Source: Kutzneria sp035492655
GTDB lineage: Bacteria; Actinomycetota; Actinomycetes; Mycobacteriales; Pseudonocardiaceae
DNA: 64,000 nucleotides
NCBI GenBank assembly: GCA_035492655.1
Contig: DATJJB010000125.1
Span: 26,164-90,163, forward strand
Reading direction: 5' to 3'
Part shown: piece after piece, positions 33,978 through 42,429 of the stretch
How the letters are laid out: every line of letters starts with the position of its first letter
Numbering within the stretch: the stretch's first letter is position 1
The notes under the pieces: generated by a model
What the model saw: only the letters and a program-made list of their open reading frames with translations
Told to the model about the DNA's origin: nothing
The model's database searches: none
Made by a program: the position numbers and the translations under genes

Positions 33978-35165
33978 ATGACGACTACCGAACCGGATCT
34001 CATGCATTCCACGGCCTTCGTCGACGGCATACCGCACGAGTACTTCCGCGATCTGCGCGACCGCGACGGCCTGGCCCGCGGGGACAACCACGAGGGCGAC
34101 CAGTTCTGGTACATCGTGAAGCACGCGGACGTGGTGGCCGCCTCCCGCGACACCACGCTGTTCTCGTCCTATCCGACCACCATGACCCGGTTCCGCGAGG
34201 TCACCTCCAAGCTGCGGGACATCTCCTTCATCGACCCGCCGGACCACACCCGGATGCGCCGGCTGGCGCTCAAGGCGTTCACCCCGACCCGGATCGCCGG
34301 GCTGGAGGAGCCGGTCGGCCGGGTCGTCGACCAGGTCTGGGCGCAGGCCCGCGAGCTGGGCCGGTTCGACCTGGCCACCGAGGTGTCGCTGGAGGTGCCG
34401 GTGCGGGCGCTGGCCGAGCTGATCGGCATCCCGCAGTCCGACCGGCCGTATGCCTACGAGTGGGCCAAGCGCACGGTCAACCGGAGCCACCCGGACTACA
34501 CCCAGGACACGCAGCAGACCGACGAGATGTTCCGGGAGATGTTCGAGTACCTCAAGGACCTCACCGAGCACCGCCGCAAGACCGAGCCCGGCGAGGGCCT
34601 GATCGGCGTGCTGCTGTCCACCCCGGTGCGCGACATGCTGCTCACCACCGAGGAGATCGCCCAGTTCACCATGACCATGCTTGGCGGCAGCGAGTCCACC
34701 TACAGCGCGCTGACCGGCGCGGTGCTGGCGCTGCTGGACAATCCCGAGCAGCTGGCGATCCTGCGCGAGGACCCGACCCAGATTCCCACTGCCGTGCAGG
34801 AGGTTCTGCGCTGGGTCACGCCGGTCACCCACTTCGCCCGGCGGGTCACCGAGGACACCGTGGTCAACGGCCAGGAGATCAAGGCCGACGAGCTGGTCGC
34901 GCTGTGGTTCAGCTCGGCCAACTACGACGAGCGCGTGTTCACCGACCCGCTCAAGTTCGACGTGACCCGGCACCCGAACCCGCACATCACCTTCGGTGGC
35001 GGCGGTCCGCACGTCTGCATCGGCCGGCTGCTGGCCATGATGGAGCTGCGGCACCTGATCCAGCACGTGGTGGCCGAGCCCGGCATCGCGCTGGACGGCC
35101 CGGCGGTGTGGGCGCACACCAACTTCACCAACAGCATCCGGTCCCTGCCGGTGTCCCTGCACTGA
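33978..35165 (+). CDS. Cytochrome P450, copy 2
   Basis: This 395-residue bacterial P450 has the heme motif FGGGGPHVCIGRLLA (Cys347), I-helix MLGGSESTYS with an acidic-Thr-like pair (Glu/Ser/Thr) and ExxR in VQEVLRW. FIDPPDHTRMRRLALKAFTP is a strong family block. The heme loop has Pro before the usual His, a small variation. It could use the ferredoxin at 21830. It is followed after about 65 bases by a small methyltransferase gene. The oxidised position is unknown. Confidence 0.92.
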   Translation: MTTTEPDLMHSTAFVDGIPHEYFRDLRDRDGLARGDNHEGDQFWYIVKHADVVAASRDTTLFSSYPTTMTRFREVTSKLRDISFIDPPDHTRMRRLALKAFTPTRIAGLEEPVGRVVDQVWAQARELGRFDLATEVSLEVPVRALAELIGIPQSDRPYAYEWAKRTVNRSHPDYTQDTQQTDEMFREMFEYLKDLTEHRRKTEPGEGLIGVLLSTPVRDMLLTTEEIAQFTMTMLGGSESTYSALTGAVLALLDNPEQLAILREDPTQIPTAVQEVLRWVTPVTHFARRVTEDTVVNGQEIKADELVALWFSSANYDERVFTDPLKFDVTRHPNPHITFGGGGPHVCIGRLLAMMELRHLIQHVVAEPGIALDGPAVWAHTNFTNSIRSLPVSLH

Positions 35166-35230
35166 CCCCGGGACGCCGGCGGACTCCCCCAGGACCGCCG
35201 GCGTCCCCTTCCCCACCGGGAGACCTCGGC

Positions 35231-35896
35231 ATGGCCGACGAGCTGGATCCGCGGATCACGCATTCGCTGGAGACGTACGACGAGAAGACCCTCCGCATCT
35301 ACGACACGCTCGTGCTGCGGCTGTTCTGCCCGCTGGTGTGGGGCTGCGGGATCGGCCCCATGCGACGGCTCTACGACCGTTCCGTCGGCCGGCGGCACCT
35401 GGACGTCGGTCCCGGCACCGGCTACTTCGTGGACAAGACCCGTTGGCGGGTCAAGGATCCCGAGATCACGCTGCTCGACCTGAACACCGAGTGCCTCACG
35501 GTGTCGGCTCGTCGGCTGGCCCGGTTCACCCCGGAGACCTGCCAGGCCAACCTGCTCGACCCGCTGCCGCTGCCGCCCGACCACTTCGACTCCGTCGGGC
35601 TGAACCTGGTGCTGCACTGCATTCCGGGCGGCTGGGAGGAGAAGGGCATCATCTTCGAGCACCTGGCCAAGGTGGTGCGGCCCGGCGGCCGGATCTTCGG
35701 CACCACCATCCTGGCCGAGGGCGTGCCGATGAACGCGGTGACCCACCGGGCGTTGCTGGAGCAGCACGAGCGGGGCAACTTCCAGAACCAGGGCGACGAT
35801 CCGGACGGGCTGCGGCGACAGCTCAGACGCCATCTGCCCGACCACCAGTTGGTGATCAAGGGCACGACCGCGTTGTTCCGGGCAGTCGTGGCATGA
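35231..35896 (+). CDS. Class I SAM-dependent methyltransferase (type 11/12)
   Basis: This 221-residue single-domain methyltransferase has the glycine-rich SAM motif HLDVGPGTGYFVD, an acidic end of strand two in LLDLNTECL and the DHFDSVGLNLVLHCIPG region. It has no dimerisation domain, so it is unlike the four COMT-type enzymes. Family relatives methylate O, N or C atoms of small molecules. The start at ATG 35231 follows CGGGAGA. It is the fifth methyltransferase of the cluster and may install an N- or C-methyl group, which is only a guess. It ends at a strong hairpin. Confidence 0.85.
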   Translation: MADELDPRITHSLETYDEKTLRIYDTLVLRLFCPLVWGCGIGPMRRLYDRSVGRRHLDVGPGTGYFVDKTRWRVKDPEITLLDLNTECLTVSARRLARFTPETCQANLLDPLPLPPDHFDSVGLNLVLHCIPGGWEEKGIIFEHLAKVVRPGGRIFGTTILAEGVPMNAVTHRALLEQHERGNFQNQGDDPDGLRRQLRRHLPDHQLVIKGTTALFRAVVA

Positions 35897-35897
35897 G

Positions 35898-35928
35898 AAG
35901 AAGGGGGCGCCACCGGCGCCCCCTTCTT
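35898..35928. terminator. Bidirectional terminator
   Basis: A perfect 14-bp stem (35898-35911 with 35915-35928) with a 3-base loop begins right after the methyltransferase stop and faces a convergent small gene. Confidence 0.8.
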
Positions 35929-35943
35929 TCTGTCGGCGTCAGG

Positions 35944-36372
35944 TCACACGCCGGCGGCCTCCAGCGCCTTGTGGATCTTGCGCGCCATCTCGAGCTCGGT
36001 GGGCAGCGGCTCACCGTGGTGCGACCGCATGGCGGCCGCGGTCATCGTGGTGATGGTGGTGCGGAAGTTCTCGGCCTCGTCGGGCGCCTTGGCCTGCAAC
36101 AGCTCCACCGACGCGGTGAGCGCCGGGAACACCGTCTCGGCGATCTCGGCGGTGTTGCCGCCGCCCAGGTCCAGGTTCTTCGCCTTGGTCTTGATGGCGA
36201 ACACGTGGCCGGTCAGGCCGGTGGCCGAGGTCATGGCCAGGCTCGCGGCGGTGCTGGACTTGGCCGAGGCGATGGGGCCGGGGTTGGCCGCGGTCATCAG
36301 CACGACGGTGCCGTAGGCGGCGGTGAGCAGCGTGTGCTCCTCGGCCTCGGTGAGGACGGTGCGGTCCGTCAC
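35944..36372 (-). CDS. Small protein of unknown function, alpha-helical
   Basis: This is a 142-residue protein with a GTG start preceded by AGAGGGAG. I do not recognise the family. It is predicted to be almost wholly helical, has no cysteine, signal or membrane segment and is rich in Ala and Thr. The middle AKNLDLGGGNTAEIAE is the only glycine-rich stretch. It ends at the terminator shared with the methyltransferase at 35231 and lies in the same direction as the TenA-like gene 97 bases upstream. Position inside the cluster suggests a pathway role, but none can be assigned. Confidence 0.75.
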   Translation of the reverse strand: MTDRTVLTEAEEHTLLTAAYGTVVLMTAANPGPIASAKSSTAASLAMTSATGLTGHVFAIKTKAKNLDLGGGNTAEIAETVFPALTASVELLQAKAPDEAENFRTTITTMTAAAMRSHHGEPLPTELEMARKIHKALEAAGV

Positions 36373-36468
36373 GACAACTCCCTCTCAGGCACAGTTTCTC
36401 TCTGGCCAAATAGCTGGATGATCGAGTGATCTAAATTCTGCTCAGAGATGTCTCGACCGTCAAGGGGA

Positions 36469-37143
36469 CTAACGACCCTGCCCGACCTGCCAATTGGCCC
36501 GGCGCACCACCAGCTCCGCGAACGCGAATTCGTACCGCGCGCCCAGCGTGAACTGCGTGATCAGCCGGTCCCGGTCGGCCGCCGTGCTGTCCGCGCCGAT
36601 CTCGTCCACCATGGACAGCACCTGCTCCACCGCCTGCTCGAAACCGGAGCCGGAGTCGTAGGCGTCGATCCACGGCTGGTAGCGGGAGCCGGTGGCGGCG
36701 GTCAGCGCGTTGCTCAGGTGCAGGTTGAACCACACCATCGGCAGCACGCCGCCGATCGCCGCCGGCAGCGACGTCGCGGTGGTGGCCGTGAAGAAGGCGC
36801 AGTGGGTCTGCACGGCCGGGTCGATCGGCGGGTTCTCGGCACGGGCCGGCTGGTCCATCTTCGGCCCCAGCTCGTCGAAAGCGGCCCGCAGCCGGCCGGC
36901 CGAGGCCAGCGTCGCGCCGGCGCACAGGGTCAGCAGTTCGGCGTGCGGGTCGGCGACGGCGATCGAGGCGCACCGGTTCAGCGCCCGGCCGAAGGTCGGC
37001 AGCAGGTAGCCGGTGTCCTGCTCAACGAAGTAGGTCAGCACCCCGTCCGGCAGCGAGCCGTCCCGCAGGCCGGACCAGAACGGATGGGCGTTCACCTTGC
37101 GCAGCAGCGGTTCCCCGAGCTCCCACAGGTCGTCGCGCAGCAT
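36469..37143 (-). CDS. TenA/thiaminase-2-like protein, copy 2, catalytic Cys missing
   Basis: This 224-residue TenA-fold protein is related to the one at 23273: it shares FW(A/S)GLRDG(T/S)LP, FVxQD and the C-terminal RYE with the conserved Glu. The segment VLPMVWFN has Met136 where TenA thiaminases have the nucleophilic Cys, the same replacement as in copy 1. It is therefore unlikely to act on thiamin. It is divergent from the exporter gene at 37324. Two degenerate TenA proteins in one cluster argue for a specialised, perhaps oxygenase-like or carrier, role. Confidence 0.82.
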   Translation of the reverse strand: MLRDDLWELGEPLLRKVNAHPFWSGLRDGSLPDGVLTYFVEQDTGYLLPTFGRALNRCASIAVADPHAELLTLCAGATLASAGRLRAAFDELGPKMDQPARAENPPIDPAVQTHCAFFTATTATSLPAAIGGVLPMVWFNLHLSNALTAATGSRYQPWIDAYDSGSGFEQAVEQVLSMVDEIGADSTAADRDRLITQFTLGARYEFAFAELVVRRANWQVGQGR

Positions 37144-37294
37144 GGTCACTCCTCGCTCGACGGGCGGTCGCGGCCAGCATGCCGGCCGGTGTTGGGGATC
37201 GGTTGGATCCGGACACCATCGAGCCTCGTGCGCGGAGTGGGACCGTGGCCCGGGTCTTCTCCGTTCGGCCGCAGCGAAAGAGGTACCCAGGACC

Positions 37295-37327
37295 ATGGTC
37301 GCCAGAGCACCGCGCCGCCCGTGGTGA
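37295..37327 (+). CDS. Ten-codon leader ORF before exporter 1
   Basis: ATG 37295 opens a frame MVARAPRRPW that stops at 37325-37327, overlapping the GTG start of the exporter (GTGA). Possible ribosome sites (AAAGAGG, CAGG) lie 4 to 12 bases upstream, whereas the exporter start has none of its own. Translational coupling is inferred. A sequencing error that splits a longer exporter N-terminus is the alternative. Confidence 0.4.
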   Translation: MVARAPRRPW

Positions 37328-39450
37328 CCGACCCGCCGCTCAGCCGGGGCCGGACCGCGGCGATCGTCGTCGGCCTGCTGCTGGGCGTGCTGCTCGCGGC
37401 GCTGGACACCACCATCGTCAGCGCGGCCATCCGGACCATCGCCGACGACCTGCAAGGGCTGAGCCTGCAGGCCTGGGCCACCACCGCCTACCTGATCACC
37501 TCGACGCTGAGCACCCCGCTGTACGGCAAGCTGGGCGACATCCTCGGCCGCAAGCCGATGTACCTGGCCGCCATCACCATCTTCCTGGTCGGCTCGGTGG
37601 CCTGCGCCACCTCGACGTCCATGATCGAGCTGGCGGCGTTCCGGGCGGTGCAGGGCGCCGGCACCGGCGGGCTGATCTCGCTGGCCCTGGTGATCATCGC
37701 CGACATCGCGCCGGGCCGGGAGGCGGCCAAGTACCAGGGCGCCTTCGTCAGCGTGTTCAGCATGTCCAACCTGCTCGGGCCGGCCGTCGGCGGGCTGCTC
37801 GCGGCCCAGTCCACGATTCTCGGGGTGGCCGGCTGGCGCTGGGTGTTCCTGGTCAACCTGCCGGTCGGCCTGGCCGCGCTGGCCGTCGTGGCCAAGACCC
37901 TGCGCAACCGGCAGCAACGGCGGAAGCAACGCATCGACTGGTGGGGCACGCTGACCATCTCGATCGGTGTCGTGCCGCTGCTGCTGGTGTCCAGCGAGGG
38001 GCCGGACTGGGGTTGGGCCTCCCCCGCGGCCATCGCCTGCTATGCCGCCTCCTTCGTCGGGCTCATCGCGTTCTTCTTCGTGGAACGGCGCATGGCCGAC
38101 GCCGCCCTGGTGCCGCTGCGACTGTTCCGGGAGCGGTCGTTCGTGCTGGCCTGCCTGGCCACGGTGGTGGTCGGCGCGGCCATGCTGGGCGCGATGTCGC
38201 TGTACCCGCAGTACTTCCAGATCGTCAAGGGCACCTCGGCCAGCACCGCCGGCCTGCTGATGATCCCGGTGATGGCCGGGCTGACGGTGTCCTCCGGCAT
38301 CTCCGCGGTGCTGATCTCCAAGACCGGCCGGTACAAGATCTTCCCGCTGATCGGCATCGCGCTGATGAGCGTGGCCATGGTGCTGTTCTGCCTGGTCGAC
38401 GCGGACACCTCGCTGTTCGCGTCGGAGGCCTACCTGACGATCTTCGGGCTCGGCCTTGGCCTGTCGATCCAGCCGCTCATCCTCACCGCCCAGAACACCG
38501 TGCCGCCCGAGGACATGGGCGTGGCCACCTCGCTGGCCACGTTCTTCCAGCAGATGGGCGGCATCATCGGCACCTCGGTGGTGATCGCCGCGGTGTTCGG
38601 CGGCGTCGTCGGCCGGATCTCCGACGCGCTGCGGTCCGCGCTGGTCGATCCCGCGTACCAGGCGGCTTTGCGGTCGGCGACCGGCGTCGGCGCGAACCTC
38701 GCCCAGTCGGTGCACGACGGCACCACCGACGCCTTCGCCGCCCGCGTGCTCACCGACTCCACGTTCATCCAGCAGCTCGGGCCACAGCTGGCCCGGCCGT
38801 TCCTGGTCGGCTTCTCCTCGTCGATCACCATCGGCTTCCTGATCGGCCTGGTGGTGGTCGTCGGCGTGGTGCTGATGCTGTTCGTCCGGGAACGGCCGCT
38901 GGCCGCCGCGGTCGAACCGTCCGGCGAAGTGTCCGGAATGGACGTGTCCGGCCTGGACGCGGACATCCCGATGGTCGAGATGACCGTGCCGATCCCCCGC
39001 ATCGACTGGCCCGGCAACGACTTCGAACGTCCACCGGCGACGTTCCAGTGGTTCATGCCGACCATGCCGGGGGCGCAGATCCACGGCATGGTCCAGCATC
39101 CGGACGGCACGCCGCTGGGCGGCGTGACGCTGGTGCTGATGGACCTGCTCGGCCGCCAGGTCGACCAGTACCGCACCGGCGACGGCGGCCGCTTCGGCCT
39201 CGCCGCCCCGGCCGCCGGCACTTTCCTCCTGGTGGCAACGACTCTCGGCCACCAGCCGCGGGCGCTGATGGTCGCCGTCACCGGCCGGCCACTGGCCCTG
39301 CGGCTGTCCCTCGAACGCAGCGACCAGCAACACCTGTCCGGCCACCTGCCGGAGAGCGACCCCGACTCGCGGCCGTTGCCGCGGGTCGTCCGACTCGACG
39401 CGGATGCCAAGAACCGCCACGTCCGGCGGGAGGCCGACGAGGCCAGCTAG
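37324..39450 (+). CDS. DHA2-family (14-TM) drug exporter with C-terminal beta-sandwich extension
   Basis: This 708-residue MFS transporter is of the EmrB/QacA type, which expels drugs in exchange for protons. Motif A appears as GKLGDILGRKPMYLA and motif C near GPAVGGLLA. About 14 membrane helices end near residue 530. A further 170 residues follow, in which HGMVQHPDGTPLGGVTLVL and RTGDGGRFGL match the carboxypeptidase-regulatory-like (transthyretin-like) fold. It probably exports the polyketide and gives self-resistance. The start is GTG 37324 (or 37321), coupled to a ten-codon leader frame. It is divergent from the TenA-like gene. Confidence 0.88.
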   Translation: MTDPPLSRGRTAAIVVGLLLGVLLAALDTTIVSAAIRTIADDLQGLSLQAWATTAYLITSTLSTPLYGKLGDILGRKPMYLAAITIFLVGSVACATSTSMIELAAFRAVQGAGTGGLISLALVIIADIAPGREAAKYQGAFVSVFSMSNLLGPAVGGLLAAQSTILGVAGWRWVFLVNLPVGLAALAVVAKTLRNRQQRRKQRIDWWGTLTISIGVVPLLLVSSEGPDWGWASPAAIACYAASFVGLIAFFFVERRMADAALVPLRLFRERSFVLACLATVVVGAAMLGAMSLYPQYFQIVKGTSASTAGLLMIPVMAGLTVSSGISAVLISKTGRYKIFPLIGIALMSVAMVLFCLVDADTSLFASEAYLTIFGLGLGLSIQPLILTAQNTVPPEDMGVATSLATFFQQMGGIIGTSVVIAAVFGGVVGRISDALRSALVDPAYQAALRSATGVGANLAQSVHDGTTDAFAARVLTDSTFIQQLGPQLARPFLVGFSSSITIGFLIGLVVVVGVVLMLFVRERPLAAAVEPSGEVSGMDVSGLDADIPMVEMTVPIPRIDWPGNDFERPPATFQWFMPTMPGAQIHGMVQHPDGTPLGGVTLVLMDLLGRQVDQYRTGDGGRFGLAAPAAGTFLLVATTLGHQPRALMVAVTGRPLALRLSLERSDQQHLSGHLPESDPDSRPLPRVVRLDADAKNRHVRREADEAS

Positions 39451-39514
39451 GCCCGCCCGTGCTCGTCACCCAGTCACATGTCCACTCGCCCAACGAAAAC
39501 AAGGTGAACGCGCC

Positions 39515-39553
39515 ATGTTATGTTCGATCGCCCCTGCCGTCGGTGCCCGATGA
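39515..39553 (+). CDS. Twelve-codon leader ORF before exporter 2
   Basis: ATG 39515, seven bases after AAGGTGA, opens MLCSIAPAVGAR and stops at 39551-39553, overlapping ATG 39550 of the exporter (ATGA). The exporter has no good ribosome site of its own at 39550. The arrangement repeats that before exporter 1. If instead ATG 39520 starts the exporter, the leader is spurious. Confidence 0.4.
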   Translation: MLCSIAPAVGAR

Positions 39554-40986
39554 GAGCCACCGAGACGATCACCACGGAGAAGCCGTCCTCGCGGGCCATC
39601 GCCATGACCGTCGCGCTGGCCGCCCTGGTGCTGGCCAACGCGATCCTCGAGACCATGCCCGGGCTGGCCCTGCCGGTCATCCAGCCGGCACTGGGCATCA
39701 CGCCGGCCGCCGGCGGGCTGCTGATCGCCGCCCTCACCCTGGTGGCGGCGATCTCCACGCCGATCATCGGCAAGCTCGGCGACGCCTTCGGCCCGCGCCG
39801 GATCCTGTTCGGCACCACGGCGATCGTCATCGTCGGCGCGGTGCTGTCCGGCATCGGCGCGTCGTACCCGCTGATGATCGTCGGCGAGGCGTTGCAGGGC
39901 CTCGGCGCCGGCCTGCTGTCGCTGACCTTCACGCTGGTCCGGTCCGAACTGCCCGAGCGCTGGGTCAAGGGCGTGGTCGGCGGCGTGACCTCGATGTACG
40001 TGCTGGGCGCGACCATCAACCTGGTCATGGTCGGCCCGGTGTCCACCCTGCTGTCCTGGCACTGGCTGTTCGGCCTGCCGGCGGTGCTGGCCGCCGTCGC
40101 GTCCGTCGCCGCCTGGTTCCTGGTGCCGTCCACGCCGCGGGACCGCAACCACGTGCTGGTCATCGGCTGGCCCGGGGCGCTGTCCTTCGCCGTCTTCCTG
40201 GTCGCGCTGATCATGGCCATCGAGACGATCCCGCAGACCGGCCTGGCCTCCGTCGGCACGCTGGTGATGGCGGCGCTGGTGGTGGCGCTCGGCATCGGCT
40301 GGTTCCTGCTGGAACGGCGGTCCCGGGCCCCGTTCGTACCGCTGGCGATGATCGCCCGGCGTGGCATCTGGACGTCCAACGCGGCCGCGCTGGTGCAGGG
40401 CATCGGCAGCGTCGTCGGCACCATCCTGCTGCCCCAGCTGATCACCCTGCCCACCGCCAACGGCGGCCTTGGCGGCTCCATCACCGAGGTCGGCCTGTAC
40501 CTGCTGCCGTCGTGTATCGCCGGTGTCATCGGCACGCCGCTGGGCGGCATCGCCGGTCAGTGGGTCGGCGCCCGCACCGTGATCGCCATCGGCTCGGTGT
40601 TCCAGCTCGTCGGCGTGGCCGGCCTGGTCATGTCGCCGAGCCTGGGCACCGTGCTGCTGCTGACCGTGATCTTCGGCTTCGGCATGGGCGCGGCCAGCGC
40701 CGGCATGTACAACCTGGGCATCTCGGCGTCCGGCTCGCACGAGACCGGGCTGGCCACCGGCCTGATCAACCTGGCACGGGCCATCGGCATCGCGCTGGGC
40801 AGCGTGATCACCACGACCATCATCACGGCCAGCATCGTGCCCGGCAGCCAGCTGCCGACCGGCGCCGGCTTCGTGCTGGCCTTCACGTTCAGCGGCGCCG
40901 CGCTGGTCATCGGCGTCGTGCTGGCGTTCGTGATGCCGGCCCAGCCGGAGGCGTCGGTGCCCAAGCTGGTGCACCAGGCCGCCTGA
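39550..40986 (+). CDS. MFS drug exporter (DHA2-like)
   Basis: This is a 478-residue transporter with about 14 membrane segments. GKLGDAFGPRRILFG is motif A in the loop between helices 2 and 3, and LQGLGAGLLSLTF resembles the family's helix 4. It lacks the C-terminal extension of exporter 1. It follows exporter 1 by about 100 bases on the same strand and is closed by a strong hairpin, so the pair may be one transcript. Export of the polyketide or an intermediate is the likely role. The start could also be ATG 39520, ten codons upstream. Confidence 0.87.
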   Translation: MRATETITTEKPSSRAIAMTVALAALVLANAILETMPGLALPVIQPALGITPAAGGLLIAALTLVAAISTPIIGKLGDAFGPRRILFGTTAIVIVGAVLSGIGASYPLMIVGEALQGLGAGLLSLTFTLVRSELPERWVKGVVGGVTSMYVLGATINLVMVGPVSTLLSWHWLFGLPAVLAAVASVAAWFLVPSTPRDRNHVLVIGWPGALSFAVFLVALIMAIETIPQTGLASVGTLVMAALVVALGIGWFLLERRSRAPFVPLAMIARRGIWTSNAAALVQGIGSVVGTILLPQLITLPTANGGLGGSITEVGLYLLPSCIAGVIGTPLGGIAGQWVGARTVIAIGSVFQLVGVAGLVMSPSLGTVLLLTVIFGFGMGAASAGMYNLGISASGSHETGLATGLINLARAIGIALGSVITTTIITASIVPGSQLPTGAGFVLAFTFSGAALVIGVVLAFVMPAQPEASVPKLVHQAA

Positions 40987-40996
40987 GCCGACAGCA

Positions 40997-41033
40997 AAAG
41001 GGGCCGTTCGGACACTGTCCGAACGGCCCCTTT
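40997..41033. terminator. Bidirectional terminator
   Basis: A perfect 17-bp stem (40997-41013 with 41017-41033) with a 3-base loop and A/T flanks separates the exporter genes from the convergent minimal-PKS operon. Confidence 0.85.
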
Positions 41034-41043
41034 GGGTTTGCCC

Positions 41044-41343
41044 TCAGTAGTGAGCGGTCACCGCGTACACCCCGAACGGCCGGGCCATCGACGTGTCGCG
41101 GTACTGCCGCAGCGGCTCGGTGGAGCCCTTGTGGTCGCGGCCCTGTTCCCAGGTGTTGAAGGCGTCCAGGCTCTCCCACCGGCTCAACACGATGAACCGG
41201 TCGGTCTCGTGCACTCCGTGCAGCAGTTCGTTGCCCAGCAGGCCGGGCACGCCGGCCATGTCCTTGCTCACCTCGTGGTACGCGTCCAGCACGCCATCGG
41301 CGTCGCCGGTGGCGTGATAGATGAGCACCCGAACCTCGGTCAC
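41044..41343 (-). CDS. ABM-fold monooxygenase, copy 1
   Basis: This 99-residue protein has the antibiotic-biosynthesis-monooxygenase fold (ActVA-Orf6-like dimeric barrel). Typical parts are VRVLIYHATG, MAGVPGLLGNELL and the strand-loop FIVLSRWESLDAFNTWEQG. Such proteins oxidise anthrone-type intermediates to quinones without metal or flavin. GTG 41343 overlaps the stop of the second ABM gene (GTGA). It is the last gene of the KS-beta/ACP operon. The exact substrate is inferred only from context. Confidence 0.85.
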   Translation of the reverse strand: MTEVRVLIYHATGDADGVLDAYHEVSKDMAGVPGLLGNELLHGVHETDRFIVLSRWESLDAFNTWEQGRDHKGSTEPLRQYRDTSMARPFGVYAVTAHY

Positions 41344-41657
41344 TTCGCCGCTCCGGCAAGGTGAGCCACGACGGTCATGGTCGTCATCGAGCCGCCGGAC
41401 CGGTACGGGTGCAGCTTCTGGCGGTGCGCCAGATGCCCGTCGCTGGTCTCGAACTGGCGGAACTTCGGCTCGTCGACCCAGTCGCTGACGATGTAGTACA
41501 CGCCGTCCGTCTCCAGGTCACGGGACAGCCACTGGCCGAGGTTGGCCGGGTGCCCGGTGACCGAGTCGCCGACCTCCAGCCAGACCCGCTCGAAGTCGGC
41601 CTCCATGCCGGGCTTGATCTGCATCCGCAGCATCACCCGGAACACCTCGTCGGCCAT
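41340..41657 (-). CDS. ABM-fold monooxygenase, copy 2
   Basis: This 105-residue ABM-domain protein has FRVMLRMQIKPGMEADFERVW at the N-terminus and YYIVSDWVDEPKFRQFE in the barrel. Its C-terminal HPYRSGGSMTTMTVVAHL resembles the ABM proteins of pentangular polyketide clusters. It shares one base with the SDR stop (TGATG). It is clearly a different subfamily from copy 1, so the two may act at separate quinone-forming steps or as a heteromer. Confidence 0.85.
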   Translation of the reverse strand: MADEVFRVMLRMQIKPGMEADFERVWLEVGDSVTGHPANLGQWLSRDLETDGVYYIVSDWVDEPKFRQFETSDGHLAHRQKLHPYRSGGSMTTMTVVAHLAGAAK

Positions 41658-42409
41658 CAGGAGATGCCTCCGTCCACGTGGATCACCGCGCCGGTGACGT
41701 ACTTCGACAGGTCGCTGGCCAGCCACAGCACGGCCCCGGCCACCTCGCGCGGCGTGCCCAGCCGGCCGAGCGCGGTCTTCGTGCTGTACCGCTCGCGCAT
41801 CAGCTTGGCCTGCTCGGGCGGCATCGTCTCGAACGCCTCGGTCTCGATCACGCCCAGCGCCAGCGTGTTGAACCGCAGGCCCTGGCCGCCGAACTCCTTG
41901 GCCAGCGACCGGGTCAGGCCGCGCAGCGCCGCCTTGGCCGCCGTGTAGTGGGCCCGCTGCGGAATGCCGACCTCGGAGGACTTCGAGCCGATGGTGATCA
42001 CCGACGCGCCCTCGGCCAGCAGCGGCAGCGAGTACTGCACGAGCAGGTGAGCGGCCGTCAGATTCACGTCGATGACCCGGTGCCACTGCTCCAGCGGCAG
42101 GTCCCCGTACGGCACGTGGGTGATCGCGCCGGCGTTGTGCACCACCAGGTCGAAGTGACCGAGCGCCTCGCCGGCCTCGGCCACGAAACCCTTGATCTGC
42201 TCGGGATCGGCCAGATCGGCCTGCAGCACGCGGTGCTCGCCGCCGGTCTGGCCGAGCTCCTTCTCCAGCGAGGTCACGAAATCGCTGCCCTCGCGGTAGC
42301 ACGTGACGACGTCCATGCCGGCCTCGGCCAACGCGAGCACGATGCCCCGGCCGACGCCCCGGCTGCCGCCGGTCACCAGCGCCTTCTTGCCCTTCAACGA
42401 CAGGTCCAT
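41657..42409 (-). CDS. Short-chain dehydrogenase/reductase, polyketide ketoreductase candidate
   Basis: This 250-residue SDR has GGSRGVGRGIVLALAEAG, HNAG, the catalytic Ser in ITIGSKSS, Tyr/Lys in YTAAKAAL and VTGAVIHVDGG at the C-terminus. Of the cluster's SDRs it is the best candidate for the ketoreductase that acts on the nascent chain, because it sits in the operon with KS-beta, ACP and the aromatase. AAAGG stands before ATG 42409. The position reduced (often C-9 or C-19 in this class) cannot be read from sequence. Confidence 0.88.
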   Translation of the reverse strand: MDLSLKGKKALVTGGSRGVGRGIVLALAEAGMDVVTCYREGSDFVTSLEKELGQTGGEHRVLQADLADPEQIKGFVAEAGEALGHFDLVVHNAGAITHVPYGDLPLEQWHRVIDVNLTAAHLLVQYSLPLLAEGASVITIGSKSSEVGIPQRAHYTAAKAALRGLTRSLAKEFGGQGLRFNTLALGVIETEAFETMPPEQAKLMRERYSTKTALGRLGTPREVAGAVLWLASDLSKYVTGAVIHVDGGIS

Positions 42410-42429
42410 GTCCACCTTTCCAGAGGGTT

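Noticed and set aside
37179..41159. A 1326-codon open frame in the wrong phase across both exporter genes
   Set aside because: The translation is Arg/Pro/Gly/Ala-rich without domains, while the true frames give clear membrane transporters.
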